A model generated the notes under the pieces. That model searched no databases. It worked only from the letters and a program-made list of their open reading frames with translations, and was not told the origin of the DNA. Shown here piece by piece: positions 10,149 to 22,338 of a stretch of DNA of 64,000 bases. Location: positions 3,610,344-3,674,343 of the forward strand of contig NZ_CP025999.1 in assembly GCF_003086695.1 (NCBI RefSeq), in the 5' to 3' direction. Numbering within the stretch: position 1 is the stretch's first letter; every line of letters begins with the position of its first letter. The stretch is from Stenotrophomonas sp. SAU14A_NAIMI4_8. Lineage in GTDB: Bacteria; Pseudomonadota; Gammaproteobacteria; Xanthomonadales; Xanthomonadaceae. Made by a program: the position numbers and the translations under genes.

Positions 10149-10258
10149 ACACCCGTACCGTAGAGACCACGGTGCCGGTACGGGGGCGTCTTCTTCGCCG
10201 CCCGTGCGCGCATGCGGCGCCGTGCCGCCGCCCGCAGGTGGCCCATGCCGGCCGCTGA
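10145..10258 (+). CDS. Small ORF between ilvM and ilvA, function unknown
   Basis: The 37-codon ORF starts in an ATGA overlap with the ilvM stop and ends 14 nt inside the ilvA coding region (its TGA at 10256-10258). The product, starting MNTRTVETTVPVRGRLLRRP, is basic and has no recognisable domain. A hairpin (arms 10152-10159 and 10177-10184) lies over its first codons. Its frame connects ilvM translation with ilvA, so its main role could be to carry ribosomes across the junction or to control ilvA. It may also be non-coding spacer that is open by chance. Confidence 0.35.
   Translation: MNTRTVETTVPVRGRLLRRPCAHAAPCRRPQVAHAGR
10152..10184 (+). other. Hairpin at the ilvM-ilvA junction
   Basis: CCCGTACC at 10152-10159 pairs perfectly with GGTACGGG at 10177-10184. 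No T-tract follows. Its position 60 nt before ilvA would allow an RNA-level role in coupling or processing; none is proven. Confidence 0.4.
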
Positions 10259-11341
10259 TGCCAGCACCGAAAGCGATGTCGGCGACGTAAGCGTTGCCGA
10301 CGTTCTGGCTGCGCAGGCCCGCCTGCGCCGCTTCCTGCCGCCTACCCCGCTGCACCATGCCGAACGCTTCGGTACCTGGCTGAAGCTGGAGAACCTGCAG
10401 CGCACCGGCTCCTACAAGGTGCGTGGTGCGCTGAACGCGCTGTTGGCCGGCCGCGAACGCGGTGATACCCGGCCGGTCATCTGCGCCTCGGCCGGCAACC
10501 ATGCCCAGGGCGTGGCCTGGGCCGCCTACCGCCTGGACGTGCCGGCGATCACCGTGATGCCGCACGGCGCACCGGCCACCAAGATCGCCGGCGTCGCCCA
10601 CTGGGGCGCCACCGTGCGCCAGCACGGCAACAGCTATGACGAGGCCTATGCGTTCGCCGTGGAACTGGCGCAGCGCCACGGCTACCGTTTCCTGTCGGCG
10701 TTCGACGATGCCGACGTGATCGCCGGCCAGGGCACGGTCGGCATCGAACTGGCCCCCCACGCCATGGATGTAGTGATCGTGCCGATCGGCGGCGGTGGCC
10801 TGGCGTCCGGCGTAGCGCTGGCACTGAAATCGCAGGGCGTGCGCGTGATCGGCGCGCAGGTCGAGGGCGTGGATTCCATGGCCCGCGCTATCAGCGGGGA
10901 CGTGCGCGAGATCGCACCGGTGCCATCGCTGGCCGACGGTGTGCGGGTGAAGATTCCCGGCTTCCTGACCCGCCGCCTGTGCAGCTCGCTGCTGGACGAC
11001 GTGGTGATCGTGCGCGAAGCCGAACTGCGCGAGACGCTGGTGCGGCTGGCGCTGGAAGAACACATCATCGCCGAAGGCGCCGGTGCGCTGGCGCTGGCCG
11101 CCGGGCGCCGCGTGGCCGGCCGCCGCAAGTGTGCGGTGGTGTCCGGCGGCAACATCGACGCCGGTGTCCTGGCCGGCCTGCTCACTGATATCCGCCCGCG
11201 GCCGCCGCGCAAACCGCGCAGGCGCCGCACCGACGCCAACCGAACGCCACCGCGCTCGCCCGCCAAGGCCAGCGTCTCCACCGCTTCCCCTTCCCCTTCC
11301 CACCTGCAAGCCGCAACGCCCGCTGTCGAGGAGATTTCCCT

Positions 11342-11345
<4 letters not shown>
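10245..11345 (+). CDS. ilvA: Threonine dehydratase (deaminase), short form without regulatory domain
   Basis: The PLP enzyme deaminates threonine to 2-oxobutyrate, the entry to isoleucine synthesis. The PLP lysine is in [15 protein letters not shown] and the phosphate-binding loop is in [17 protein letters not shown], with [14 protein letters not shown] later. The 366-residue chain (ATG at 10245) ends its catalytic domain near residue 317. It has no C-terminal ACT-like domain of the feedback-inhibited biosynthetic enzyme. Instead there is a roughly 50-residue basic and Ser/Pro-rich tail that runs to a GTGA overlap with leuA. Membership in the ilv cluster supports a biosynthetic role despite the short form. 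Confidence 0.9.
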
Positions 11346-12925
<1,580 letters not shown>

Positions 12926-12935
12926 GGACTGTGAG

Positions 12936-13712
12936 ATGAGCGCCTTCGACACCCCCACCCCGGCCTCGGCCGGCCAGCAGTGGAATGCCCAGGACTATGC
13001 GATCGACGCCGGCTTCGTGCCGCTGCTCGGCGGTGCGGTTGCGCGCCTGCTCGACCCGCGCGCCGGCGAGCGCATCCTGGACCTGGGCTGTGGCGATGGC
13101 GTGCTCACCACCGAACTGGCACTGAGCGGCGCCCGCCTGCGCGGCGTGGATGCCTCGCCCGAGCTGGTGATCGCCGCCCGCGCGCGCGGCGTCGATGCGC
13201 AGGTGATGGACGGCCACGCGCTGGCCTTCGACAGTGAATTCGATGCGGTGTTCAGCAACGCTGCGCTGCATTGGATGGGCAACCCCGACCGCGTGCTGGA
13301 AGGCGTCCGCCGGGCGTTGCGCCCGGGCGGCCGCTTCGTCGCCGAATTCGGCGGCCATGGCAACGTGGCCACGATCATCGCCGCAGTGCAGGCCGCGCGC
13401 GTGGCCCACGGCCACGGCGCCAGCGCGTTCCAGTGGTACTTCCCGACCGCTGACAGCTACGCCGATCGCCTGCGCCAGCACGGCTTCCAGGTGCAGCTGA
13501 TCGAAACCACGCCACGCCCCACCGCACTGCCGACCGGCGTGGCCGGCTGGCTGCGGGTGTTCGCCGCACCGCTGCTGGACGACCTGCCGGCCGACGCCCG
13601 CGCCACCGTGCGCGACGCCGCGGCGGCCCTTCTGAACGACCTGCCGCGTGACGCCGCTGGCCAGCCGCTGGCCGACTACGTGCGCCTGCGCGTGCTCGCC
13701 CGCCGTCGCTGA
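12936..13712 (+). CDS. SAM-dependent methyltransferase, trans-aconitate methyltransferase-like
   Basis: This 258-residue class I methyltransferase has motif I as ILDLGCGDGVLTTELA (about residues 46-61), motif II around LRGVDASPELVIAAR, and the segment FDAVFSNAALHWMGNPD, which resembles the substrate-side region of trans-aconitate 2-methyltransferase (Tam). It sits between leuA and leuC, in the same direction, 10 nt after the leuA stop. Yeast Tmt1 of the wider family methylates trans-aconitate and also 3-isopropylmalate, a leucine intermediate, so a related tricarboxylate-like substrate is plausible here. The substrate is inferred, not shown by the sequence. Confidence 0.8.
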   Translation: MSAFDTPTPASAGQQWNAQDYAIDAGFVPLLGGAVARLLDPRAGERILDLGCGDGVLTTELALSGARLRGVDASPELVIAARARGVDAQVMDGHALAFDSEFDAVFSNAALHWMGNPDRVLEGVRRALRPGGRFVAEFGGHGNVATIIAAVQAARVAHGHGASAFQWYFPTADSYADRLRQHGFQVQLIETTPRPTALPTGVAGWLRVFAAPLLDDLPADARATVRDAAAALLNDLPRDAAGQPLADYVRLRVLARRR

Positions 13713-13772
13713 CTTGACCGTTTCATACTCTTTACTGATGTTCGCTATCTCGTACTTCTGCCAGGCATACGC

Positions 13773-15190
<1,418 letters not shown>

Positions 15191-15191
<1 letters not shown>

Positions 15192-15769
15192 TGGCCGGTT
15201 TCCGTACCCTGACATCGTCCAGCGTGGTGCTGGCGCAGACCAACATCGACACCGACCAGATCATTCCGGCGCGGTTCCTGTCCACCACCGAACGCGCCGG
15301 CCTGGGCCGCAACGCGTTCAATGACTGGCGCTGGCAGGCCGACGGTTCGCCGGTGGCCGACTTCGCCTTCAACCAGCCGCACAACGCCGGCCGCAGCATC
15401 CTGCTGGCGGGCCGCAACTTCGGCTGCGGTTCTTCGCGCGAACATGCGCCGTGGGCGCTGACCGACCTGGGCCTGCGCGCCATCGTCAGCAGCGAGATCG
15501 CCGACATCTTCCGCGGCAATTCGCTGAAGAACGGCCTGCTGCCGATCGTGCTGGACGAGGCCGACGTGCAGGCGCTGATGCAGCGCCCGGACGATGAACT
15601 GACCATCGATGTGGCCGCGCGCGAGCTGCGCACGCCCGATGGCCGGGTGTATTCCTTCCCGCTGGATGGCTTCTCGCAGACCTGCCTGCTGGAAGGCGTG
15701 GACCAGTTGGGGTATCTGTTGGGCCGTGTCCCTGAAATCGAACGTTACGAGAGTGAGCATGCACGCTGA
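15191..15769 (+). CDS. leuD: 3-Isopropylmalate dehydratase, small subunit
   Basis: The 192-residue swivel-domain subunit carries the family signatures [14 protein letters not shown] near the start and [17 protein letters not shown] in the middle, followed by [21 protein letters not shown] use the ATG at 15191 because a perfect AGGAGG lies 7 nt upstream; a GTG three bases earlier is possible but too close to that site. The gene overlaps leuC by one base and leuB by 11 bases, so the subunits should be translationally coupled. Confidence 0.96.
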
Positions 15770-16820
15770 GATTGTTGTCCTGCCCGGTGATGGCATCGGC
15801 CCGGAAGTGGCCGCCGCCGCGGTTGCCGTCCTGAAGGCCGTCGCCGAACGCTTCAACCACACCTTCACCTTCAGCGAGCACGATATCGGTGGCATCGCCA
15901 TCGACCGCCACGGCGAACCGCTGCCGGCCGCGACGCTGGCCGCCTGCGAGGCCGCGAACGCGGTGCTGCTGGGGGCCGTGGGTGGCCCGAAGTGGTCCGA
16001 CCCGAATGCCAAGGTGCGCCCGGAACAGGGCCTGCTGGCGATCCGCAAGGCGCTGGGCCTGTACGCCAACCTGCGCCCGGTGCGCACCCATGAGGCCGCA
16101 CTGCACGCCTCGCCGATCAAGGCCGAACTACTGCAGGGCGTGGACTTCGTGGTGGTGCGCGAGCTGACCGGCGGCATCTACTTCGGCGACAAGACCCGCG
16201 ATGCCGACAGTGCCAGCGACCTGTGCCGCTACACCGTGGCCGAGATCGAGCGCGTGCTGCGCAGCGCCTTCCGCCTGGCGCAGCAGCGGCGTGGCAAGGT
16301 CACCTCGGTGGACAAGGCCAACGTGCTGGAAACCTCGCGCCTGTGGCGCGACGTGGCCGCGCGCATCGGCCGCGAGGAATTCCCGGACGTTGCCCTGGAA
16401 CACCAGCTGGTCGATTCAATGGCCATGCACCTGCTGGCCAAGCCGCGCGAGTACGACGTGATCGTGACCGAGAACATGTTCGGCGACATCCTCACCGATG
16501 AAGCCTCGATGTTGGCCGGTTCGCTGGGCCTGCTGCCGTCGGCCTCGCTGGGTGAGCCGGGCGCGGTCGGCATCTACGAACCGATCCACGGCTCGGCGCC
16601 GGACATCGCCGGCAAGGGCATCGCCAACCCCTACGCGACGATCTTCAGCGCAGCGATGCTGCTGCGCCATTCGCTGGGGCTGGAAGCCGAAGCCGCCGCC
16701 GTGGAAGCGGCCGTGCATGCGGTGCTGGACGACGGCGTGTTCACCGCCGACCTGGCCGCCAAGGGCCAGGCCGTGAGCACGGCGGCCGCCACCGATGCGG
16801 TGCTGGCCAAGCTGGCCTGA
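15759..16820 (+). CDS. leuB: 3-Isopropylmalate dehydrogenase
   Basis: LeuB oxidises and decarboxylates 3-isopropylmalate with NAD+, giving 2-oxoisocaproate. The 353-residue protein begins [17 protein letters not shown]. It shows the substrate-binding LRPVRTH and [14 protein letters not shown] segments, the catalytic lysine region [15 protein letters not shown], and the metal/NAD signature starting [14 protein letters not shown] and ending at the [14 protein letters not shown] segment. It is the last gene of the ilv-leu cluster and is followed by a SMAG repeat array. Confidence 0.97.
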   Translation: MHAEIVVLPGDGIGPEVAAAAVAVLKAVAERFNHTFTFSEHDIGGIAIDRHGEPLPAATLAACEAANAVLLGAVGGPKWSDPNAKVRPEQGLLAIRKALGLYANLRPVRTHEAALHASPIKAELLQGVDFVVVRELTGGIYFGDKTRDADSASDLCRYTVAEIERVLRSAFRLAQQRRGKVTSVDKANVLETSRLWRDVAARIGREEFPDVALEHQLVDSMAMHLLAKPREYDVIVTENMFGDILTDEASMLAGSLGLLPSASLGEPGAVGIYEPIHGSAPDIAGKGIANPYATIFSAAMLLRHSLGLEAEAAAVEAAVHAVLDDGVFTADLAAKGQAVSTAAATDAVLAKLA

Positions 16821-16846
16821 TCCGGCCTTCTTCGGATATTGCGCGC

Positions 16847-17082
16847 AGCCACCCATGGGGTGGCTCTACTGCATAACCACGCCATGCCCCGCCCAGTAGA
16901 TCCACGCCATGCGTGGATGCAGTAGATCCACGCCATGCGTGGATGCAGTAGATCCACGCCATGCGTGGATGCGGTAGATCCACGCCATGCGTGGATGCAG
17001 TAGATCCACGCCATGCGTGGATGCGGTAGATCCACGCCATGCGTGGATGCCCCAACCCGTGCCAACCAAGGTTGGCACCTAC
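16847..17082. repeat. SMAG array with six tandem 26-bp units
   Basis: A minus-oriented SMAG copy at 16847-16869 (stem AGCCACCC/GGGTGGCT) lies 27 nt after the leuB stop. Six direct repeats with an exact 26-bp period then begin at 16896, 16922, 16948, 16974, 17000 and 17026. Each starts GTAGATCCACGCC, forms a palindrome with its own 3' half, and differs only at a final A or G before the next unit. A different SMAG type (GTGCCAACC/GGTTGGCAC) follows at 17059-17082. The block separates the leu genes from the convergent smeP end, and the first hairpin may terminate or stabilise the leu mRNA. Confidence 0.9.
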
Positions 17083-17111
17083 CAAGGGCAGGGGCCCGGG
17101 AACCCGGGGCA

Positions 17112-20100
17112 TTACGCCCCGGATTCGTCCGGCTTCACCCGGAACCAGGCGGCGTACAGCGCCGGCAGGAACACCAGGGTCAATACCGTGCCGACGATCA
17201 GGCCGCCCATGATCGAGATCGCCATCGAGCCGTAGAACGCGCTGCGCGACAGCGGAATCATCGCCAGCACTGCGGCCAGCGCGGTCAGCACGATCGGACG
17301 GAAGCGGCGCACGGTCGCGTCAATGATCGCGTGCCAGCGGTCGTGCCCGGCGTCGATGTCCTGCTGGATCTGATCAATCAGGATCACCGAGTTGCGCATG
17401 ATCATGCCAGCCAGCGCGATCGTGCCCAGCAGGGCGACGAAGCCGAACGGTGCGCGGAACAGCAGCAGGAACAGCGTGGCGCCGATGATGCCCAGCGGTG
17501 CGGTGACCAGCACCATGGCCGCACGCGAGAAGCTGCGCAGCTGCAGCATCAGAAGCGTGGCCACCACGATCAGGAACAGCGGCATGCCGGCCTTGATCGA
17601 ATCCTGGCCGCGGGTGGAGTCTTCCACTGAACCGCCGGTTTCCAGCAGGTAGCCACTGGGCAGCCCGGCACGGATGCCATCCAGGGTCGGCACGATCTGC
17701 TGCACCACATCCAACGCCTGCATGCCATCGCTGATGTCCGCCCGCACGGTGACCGTCGGCAGGCGGTTGCGGTGCCAGATGATGCCATCCTCGAAGGCGT
17801 ACTCCAGCCGCGCGACCTGCGACAGGGTGACGGCGGTGCCGCCGCTGGTCGGAATCGCCAGGCTGCCCAGCAGGTCCAGCTGCGCGCGTTCGTTGTCCGG
17901 CCCACGCAGCAGCATCTCGATCTGGCGGTTGCCTTCACGATAGGTGCTCACGCTCATGCCCGACAGCGAACTGCTGAGGAACTGGCTGACCTGGGCACTG
18001 CTCACCCCCAGCGCGCGCGCGCGGTCCTGGTCGATCACCAGCCGCACCACCTTGCTCGGCTCGCTCCAGTCCAGGTTGACGTTCATCACGTGCGGGTTCT
18101 CGCGCACCTTGGCTTCGACCTGGCGCGCGATGGCCTGCACCTGGGCGATGTGTTCGCCCGACACGCGCATCTGCACCGGATAGCCCACCGGCGGACCGTT
18201 CTCCAGGCGCGTCACGCGCATCTGCACGTCCGGGAACTGCTTGATCAAATCCTTCAGCATCCAGTCGCGGGTGCTTTCGCGTGCCTTGGCATCGTCGGTA
18301 AGCACCACGAACTGGGCGAAGTTGGTGGCCGGCAACTGCTGGTCCAGCGGCAGATAGAAGCGCGGCGAACCGGTGCCGACGTAGGCCACGTAGTTGCTGA
18401 TGCCAGCGCGCCCCTTCAGCAGTTTTTCCAGCTTGTCGGCCTGGGCCTGGGTAGCGGCCAGCGACGCGCCTTCGGCCAGTTCGATGTCCACCATCAGCTC
18501 GGGGCGGGTGGAATCGGGGAAGAACTGCTGCGGCACGAAGCGGAACAGCAGCAGCGACCCGACGAACAGCGCGATGGTCGCGGCGATCACCCACCAGCGA
18601 TGGCGCAGGCAACGGTCCAGGAACGCACGGAAGCGGGTGTAGAACGGCCGCTGGTACGGATCATGGTCGTGGTCGTGCTGCTTGGGCACGATCCAGCGCG
18701 CCAGCGCCGGATGGCGGTCGGCCCACTGCAGGCGGCGCGCATGCCAGCGCGCGGCCAGGCTGCCGGGCTTGGGCGGCTGCGGATTGAACAGGTCCGGCAG
18801 CATCTTGTCGCCCAGATAGGGAATGAACAGCACCGCCGCGATCCACGACACCACCAGCGCGATGGTCACCACCTGGAACAGCGAGCGGGTGTATTCGCCG
18901 GTACTGGACGCGGCGGTGGCGATCGGCAGGAAGCCGGCCGCGGTGATCAGGGTGCCGGTCAGCATCGGGAACGCGGTGGATTCCCAGGCGAAACTGGCTG
19001 CACGCAGGCGGTCGTAACCCTGCTCCATCTTGGTGGCCATCATTTCCACCGCGATGATCGCATCGTCCACCAGCAGGCCCAGCGCCAGCACCAGGGCGCC
19101 CAGCGAGATCTTGTGCAGGCCGATGTCGAAGTAGTGCATGACGAAGAAGGTCATCGCCAGCACCAGCGGGATGGTCACGCCCACCACCAGGCCGGTGCGC
19201 AGGCCCAGCGAGAAGAAGCTGACCAGCAGCACGATCACCACCGCCTCGGTCAGCACCTGCACGAACTCGCCCACCGACTCTTCCACCGCATGCGGCTGGT
19301 CGGAGACCTTGCGCAGCTGCATGCCCGCCGGCAGGGTTTTCTGCAGGCGCTCGAACTCGGCATCCAGGGTGGCGCCCAGCTTCAGGATGTCACCGCCGTC
19401 CTTCATCGCCACGGCCAGGCCGATCGCATCCTGGCCCATGAAGCGCATCTTCGGCGAGGCAGGGTCGGCGAAGCCGCGCTTGATCTCGGCGATGTCGCCC
19501 AGGTGCACGGTGCGCTCGCCGGCCTGGATCGGGAAGCGGCGGATGTCCTCGATGGAATCGAACTGACCGGTCACGCGCAGCTGCACGCGGTCGCTCGGGG
19601 TCTCGAAGAAACTGGTGGCCGTCACCGCGTTCTGGTCGGCCAGGGCCTGCTGCACCTGCTGCAGCGATACGCCCAGCGTGGCCAGCTTGGTGTTGGACAG
19701 CTCGATCCAGACCTTCTCGTCCTGCAGGCCGACCAGGTCGATCTTGCCCACGTCGGGCACGCGCTGCAGTTCCAGCTGGATGCGGTCGGCGTAGTCGCGC
19801 ATCACCGCGTAATCGAAGCCTTCGCCGGTCAAGGCGTAGATGTTGCCGAAGGTATCGCCGAACTCATCGTTATAGAACGGGCCGACGATCTCGCGCGGCA
19901 AGGTGGCGCGGATATCGCCCACGCGCTTGCGCACCTGGTACCAGAGATCGGGAATCTGCTTGGAGCGCAGGCTGTCGCGGGCCATGAAGATCACCTGCGA
20001 TTCGCCCGGGCGCGAGTACGAACGGATGAACTCGTATTCGCCGGTGTTCATCAGTGCCTTTTCAATCGGCTCGGTCACCTGCCGCGAGACCTGCTCGGCG

Positions 20101-20273
20101 GTGGCGCCGGGCCACATCGTGCGCACCACCATCGCCTTGAAGGTGAACGGCGGATCTTCGGACTGGCCCAGATGCTTGTACGACCATGCGCCGATGACGG
20201 CGAAGGCGAGCATGGCAAACAGCACCAGCGGGCGGTTGCCCAGCGCCCACTCGGAAAGATTGAAGCGGCGCAT
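17112..20273 (-). CDS. smeP: RND multidrug efflux transporter, SmeP-like inner-membrane pump
   Basis: This 1053-residue resistance-nodulation-division permease has the family layout: a first membrane helix at about 13-33, two large periplasmic loops and about 12 helices in all. Motifs include the pore-domain segment PGATAEQVSRQVTEPIEKAL and, in the membrane domain, LGLLVDDAIIAVEMMATKME carrying the paired aspartates of the proton relay. The gene order smeP-smeO / smeRo-pcm-tolC is that of the described S. maltophilia SmeOP-TolCSm system, which is the main reason for the name. It follows smeO with a 3-nt gap and is presumably cotranscribed and repressed by the divergent TetR protein. Confidence 0.9.
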   Translation of the reverse strand: MRRFNLSEWALGNRPLVLFAMLAFAVIGAWSYKHLGQSEDPPFTFKAMVVRTMWPGATAEQVSRQVTEPIEKALMNTGEYEFIRSYSRPGESQVIFMARDSLRSKQIPDLWYQVRKRVGDIRATLPREIVGPFYNDEFGDTFGNIYALTGEGFDYAVMRDYADRIQLELQRVPDVGKIDLVGLQDEKVWIELSNTKLATLGVSLQQVQQALADQNAVTATSFFETPSDRVQLRVTGQFDSIEDIRRFPIQAGERTVHLGDIAEIKRGFADPASPKMRFMGQDAIGLAVAMKDGGDILKLGATLDAEFERLQKTLPAGMQLRKVSDQPHAVEESVGEFVQVLTEAVVIVLLVSFFSLGLRTGLVVGVTIPLVLAMTFFVMHYFDIGLHKISLGALVLALGLLVDDAIIAVEMMATKMEQGYDRLRAASFAWESTAFPMLTGTLITAAGFLPIATAASSTGEYTRSLFQVVTIALVVSWIAAVLFIPYLGDKMLPDLFNPQPPKPGSLAARWHARRLQWADRHPALARWIVPKQHDHDHDPYQRPFYTRFRAFLDRCLRHRWWVIAATIALFVGSLLLFRFVPQQFFPDSTRPELMVDIELAEGASLAATQAQADKLEKLLKGRAGISNYVAYVGTGSPRFYLPLDQQLPATNFAQFVVLTDDAKARESTRDWMLKDLIKQFPDVQMRVTRLENGPPVGYPVQMRVSGEHIAQVQAIARQVEAKVRENPHVMNVNLDWSEPSKVVRLVIDQDRARALGVSSAQVSQFLSSSLSGMSVSTYREGNRQIEMLLRGPDNERAQLDLLGSLAIPTSGGTAVTLSQVARLEYAFEDGIIWHRNRLPTVTVRADISDGMQALDVVQQIVPTLDGIRAGLPSGYLLETGGSVEDSTRGQDSIKAGMPLFLIVVATLLMLQLRSFSRAAMVLVTAPLGIIGATLFLLLFRAPFGFVALLGTIALAGMIMRNSVILIDQIQQDIDAGHDRWHAIIDATVRRFRPIVLTALAAVLAMIPLSRSAFYGSMAISIMGGLIVGTVLTLVFLPALYAAWFRVKPDESGA

Positions 20274-20276
20274 GGC

Positions 20277-21398
20277 TCAGTGTTCCTTGGCGGCGGGCGC
20301 AGTCGGTGCCAGCACCGGGCGGTTCTGCCGGTCCACCGGCGCCACCACCTGGCCTTCGCGCAGCAGATGACCGCCGGCGGCCACCACCCAATCACTCGCC
20401 GCTACGCCGGACAGCACCGGTACGGCCTGCGCACCGTAGGCGCCGACCTTCACCTGCGTCGCCTTCAGCGCGCCGGTGGCCGGATTGACCACCCAGACGC
20501 TGGCCTGGCCATCGGCGCCGCGCTGCACCGCAGCCAGCGGCAACTGCAGCGTGCCGCTGCGGCCGGCCGTGGCGAACACCCGTGCGCTCTGGCCCAGTTC
20601 CACTTCGCTCAGTGCTTCCGGCGCCAGGCTGACGCGGGTGGCGTAGGTGCGGGCCTGCGCGTCGGCCGCCGGGGCGATCTCACGCAGGGTGCCGGGCAGC
20701 ATCTGGCCGGGGCGGTTCCACAGTTCCACCTGCACGGCCTGGCCGACCTGGTAGTCGCGGATCGAGCTTTCCGGCAGGGCGATCAGCACCTCGCGGCCGC
20801 CATCGGCGGCCAGGGTGAACACCGTCTGCCCGGCACTGACCACCTGCCCGGCTTCGGCCTGGCGGCTGGCGATCACGCCATCGGCCGGTGCCCGCAGCTG
20901 CGCGTACTCGGCCTGGTTGCGGGCCACGGCCAGGTTGGCCCGGGCGGCATTGGCCTGTCCCTGTGCCGCCTTGAAGGCAGCGGTCTGCTGGTCCAGCGCC
21001 GATCGGCTCACCAACTGGTCTTCGGCCAGCGTCGCGTAGCGCTTCTGGTCATCGCGGGCGCGCACCAGGTCGGCTTCGGCCGCCGCCAACTGGGCCTGCG
21101 ATGCCGCCGCCTGCGAGGCGTAGTCGGCCACGTCCAGTTCGGCCAGCAGCTGGCCCTTCTTCACCCGTTCACCGGCATCGACGAGGCGCTTGACCAGGTT
21201 CCCGCCCACCCGGAACGACAGCGGGCTTTCCTGGCGCGCACGCACCTCACCGGGATACGCCGCCGGCGCCTGCCCGTCCTGGGTGACCGGGTGGACCACC
21301 AGCACCGGCAGGGCCGGCGCCGGCTCGGCCGCCTGCTTGCCACACGCTGCCAGCACCACGGCCAGCGCACCTACGCCCAACCAACGCATGTTCTTCAT
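20277..21398 (-). CDS. smeO: RND efflux periplasmic adaptor lipoprotein, SmeO-like
   Basis: The 373-residue membrane-fusion protein bridges the RND pump and the TolC channel. From the ATG at 21398 it reads MKNMRWLGVGALAVVLAACG, a lipoprotein signal with lipobox LAAC and the lipidated cysteine at residue 19. A biotinyl-lipoyl-like half (VGGNLVKRLVDAGERVKKGQ) precedes a helical hairpin rich in Ala and Gln (about 100-165), and the matching half APADGVIASRQAEAGQVVSAG follows. A beta-barrel domain and a membrane-proximal domain make up the rest. It is divergent from the TetR gene across about 120 nt. Confidence 0.9.
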   Translation of the reverse strand: MKNMRWLGVGALAVVLAACGKQAAEPAPALPVLVVHPVTQDGQAPAAYPGEVRARQESPLSFRVGGNLVKRLVDAGERVKKGQLLAELDVADYASQAAASQAQLAAAEADLVRARDDQKRYATLAEDQLVSRSALDQQTAAFKAAQGQANAARANLAVARNQAEYAQLRAPADGVIASRQAEAGQVVSAGQTVFTLAADGGREVLIALPESSIRDYQVGQAVQVELWNRPGQMLPGTLREIAPAADAQARTYATRVSLAPEALSEVELGQSARVFATAGRSGTLQLPLAAVQRGADGQASVWVVNPATGALKATQVKVGAYGAQAVPVLSGVAASDWVVAAGGHLLREGQVVAPVDRQNRPVLAPTAPAAKEH

Positions 21399-21519
21399 GG
21401 CGATACGACCTGAAAGGAAATCCGGAGGACCACGGCGGCAACACTCTGTTACGCCACGGACATTATTGAACCAGCCGGTATAGTATAAATATCGAACCGC
21501 GTGGTCTAGTATTACGGCA
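21399..21519. promoter_or_regulatory. Divergent promoter/operator region between smeO and smeRo
   Basis: The AT-rich centre at about 21476-21496 stands out in this GC-rich genome. On the minus strand TATACT, with TAGACC 16 nt upstream, is a candidate smeO promoter; on the plus strand TATAGT or TATAAA could serve smeRo. A GAACC pentamer is directly repeated on either side of the AT core. An operator for the TetR protein is expected here but no convincing long palindrome was seen. Confidence 0.45.
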
Positions 21520-22197
21520 ATGAGTTCCCCCACTTCCCGCAAGCCGTCGGCCAAGGCCACTGCCAAGGCCGCCGGGCCCGGGCGTCCGAAGGACCTGGGC
21601 AAGCGCGCTGCCATCCTGGAAGCCGCCAAAGTGCTGTTCATCGAACAGGGCTACAGCGGTGTGAGCATGGACAGCATCGCCGCCCAGGCCGGCGTGTCGA
21701 AGCTGACCGTTTACAGCCATTTCGGCGACAAAGAGACCCTGTTCTCGCAGGCGGTGCAGTCCAAGTGCATCGAGATGCTGCCCGATGCGCTGTTCGTGGC
21801 CGACGCCGAGGGCCCGCTGCGCGACCAGCTGCTGGGCATTGGCCACGCCTTCTTCGAGCTGATCACTTCGGACGCGGCGCTGTCGATCCAGCGGGTGATG
21901 ATGGCGCCGGAAACCGACGCGCGCCTGCGCGAACTGTTCTGGCAGGCCGGCCCGCTGCGCACCTGCGAGGCGCTGGCTGAGTTCCTGCGCTCGCGCACGG
22001 CGCGCGGCGAACTGCAGATCGACGACTTTGCCCAGGCCGGGCAACAGTTCCTGACCCTGGTGAAGGGCGAGGTGCACATGCATATGATGTGCGGCATGCC
22101 ATTGTCCCCGGCCGAGACCGACGCCACGACCCATGTGGCCGCCAGCGTCGATTTCTTCCTGCGCGCCTATGCCCCGCGAGGGGCCGGAAACGACTGA
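21520..22197 (+). CDS. smeRo: TetR-family repressor of the efflux locus (SmeRo-like)
   Basis: The 225-residue protein has a Lys/Ala-rich N-terminal tail and then the TetR helix-turn-helix at about residues 28-75: RAAILEAAKVLFIEQGYSGV, then SIAAQAGVSKLTVYSHFGDK. The C-terminal half fits the TetR_C_7/AefR-type ligand domain. It is divergent from smeO and codirectional with pcm and tolC, as in the described smeRo-pcm-tolC operon. It probably represses smeOP; the ligand is not evident. Confidence 0.88.
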   Translation: MSSPTSRKPSAKATAKAAGPGRPKDLGKRAAILEAAKVLFIEQGYSGVSMDSIAAQAGVSKLTVYSHFGDKETLFSQAVQSKCIEMLPDALFVADAEGPLRDQLLGIGHAFFELITSDAALSIQRVMMAPETDARLRELFWQAGPLRTCEALAEFLRSRTARGELQIDDFAQAGQQFLTLVKGEVHMHMMCGMPLSPAETDATTHVAASVDFFLRAYAPRGAGND

Positions 22198-22338
22198 AAC
22201 GCACCAACCTGAACGAACCGGAGGTCGCGATGACTTCCGGCACTGCGACCCCGGCCACCCGGCAGCTGATGCTCTGGGCGCGCCGCCGGCCTCCGGCACC
22301 GGTAAAATGGCCGGCCCACTGCGCTGGATTTGAACCTC

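Noticed and set aside
10152..10184. Hairpin between ilvM and ilvA as an intrinsic terminator
   Set aside because: No T-tract follows and the downstream genes continue the same pathway with coupled starts.
16896..17051. Tandem repeats as a CRISPR array
   Set aside because: The 26-bp units abut directly with no unique spacers, each is a SMAG palindrome, and there are no cas genes nearby.
17772..21413. A 1213-codon plus-strand open frame opposite smeP and smeO
   Set aside because: It spans two well-supported genes on the other strand and has His/Gln/Arg-rich low-complexity composition without motifs.
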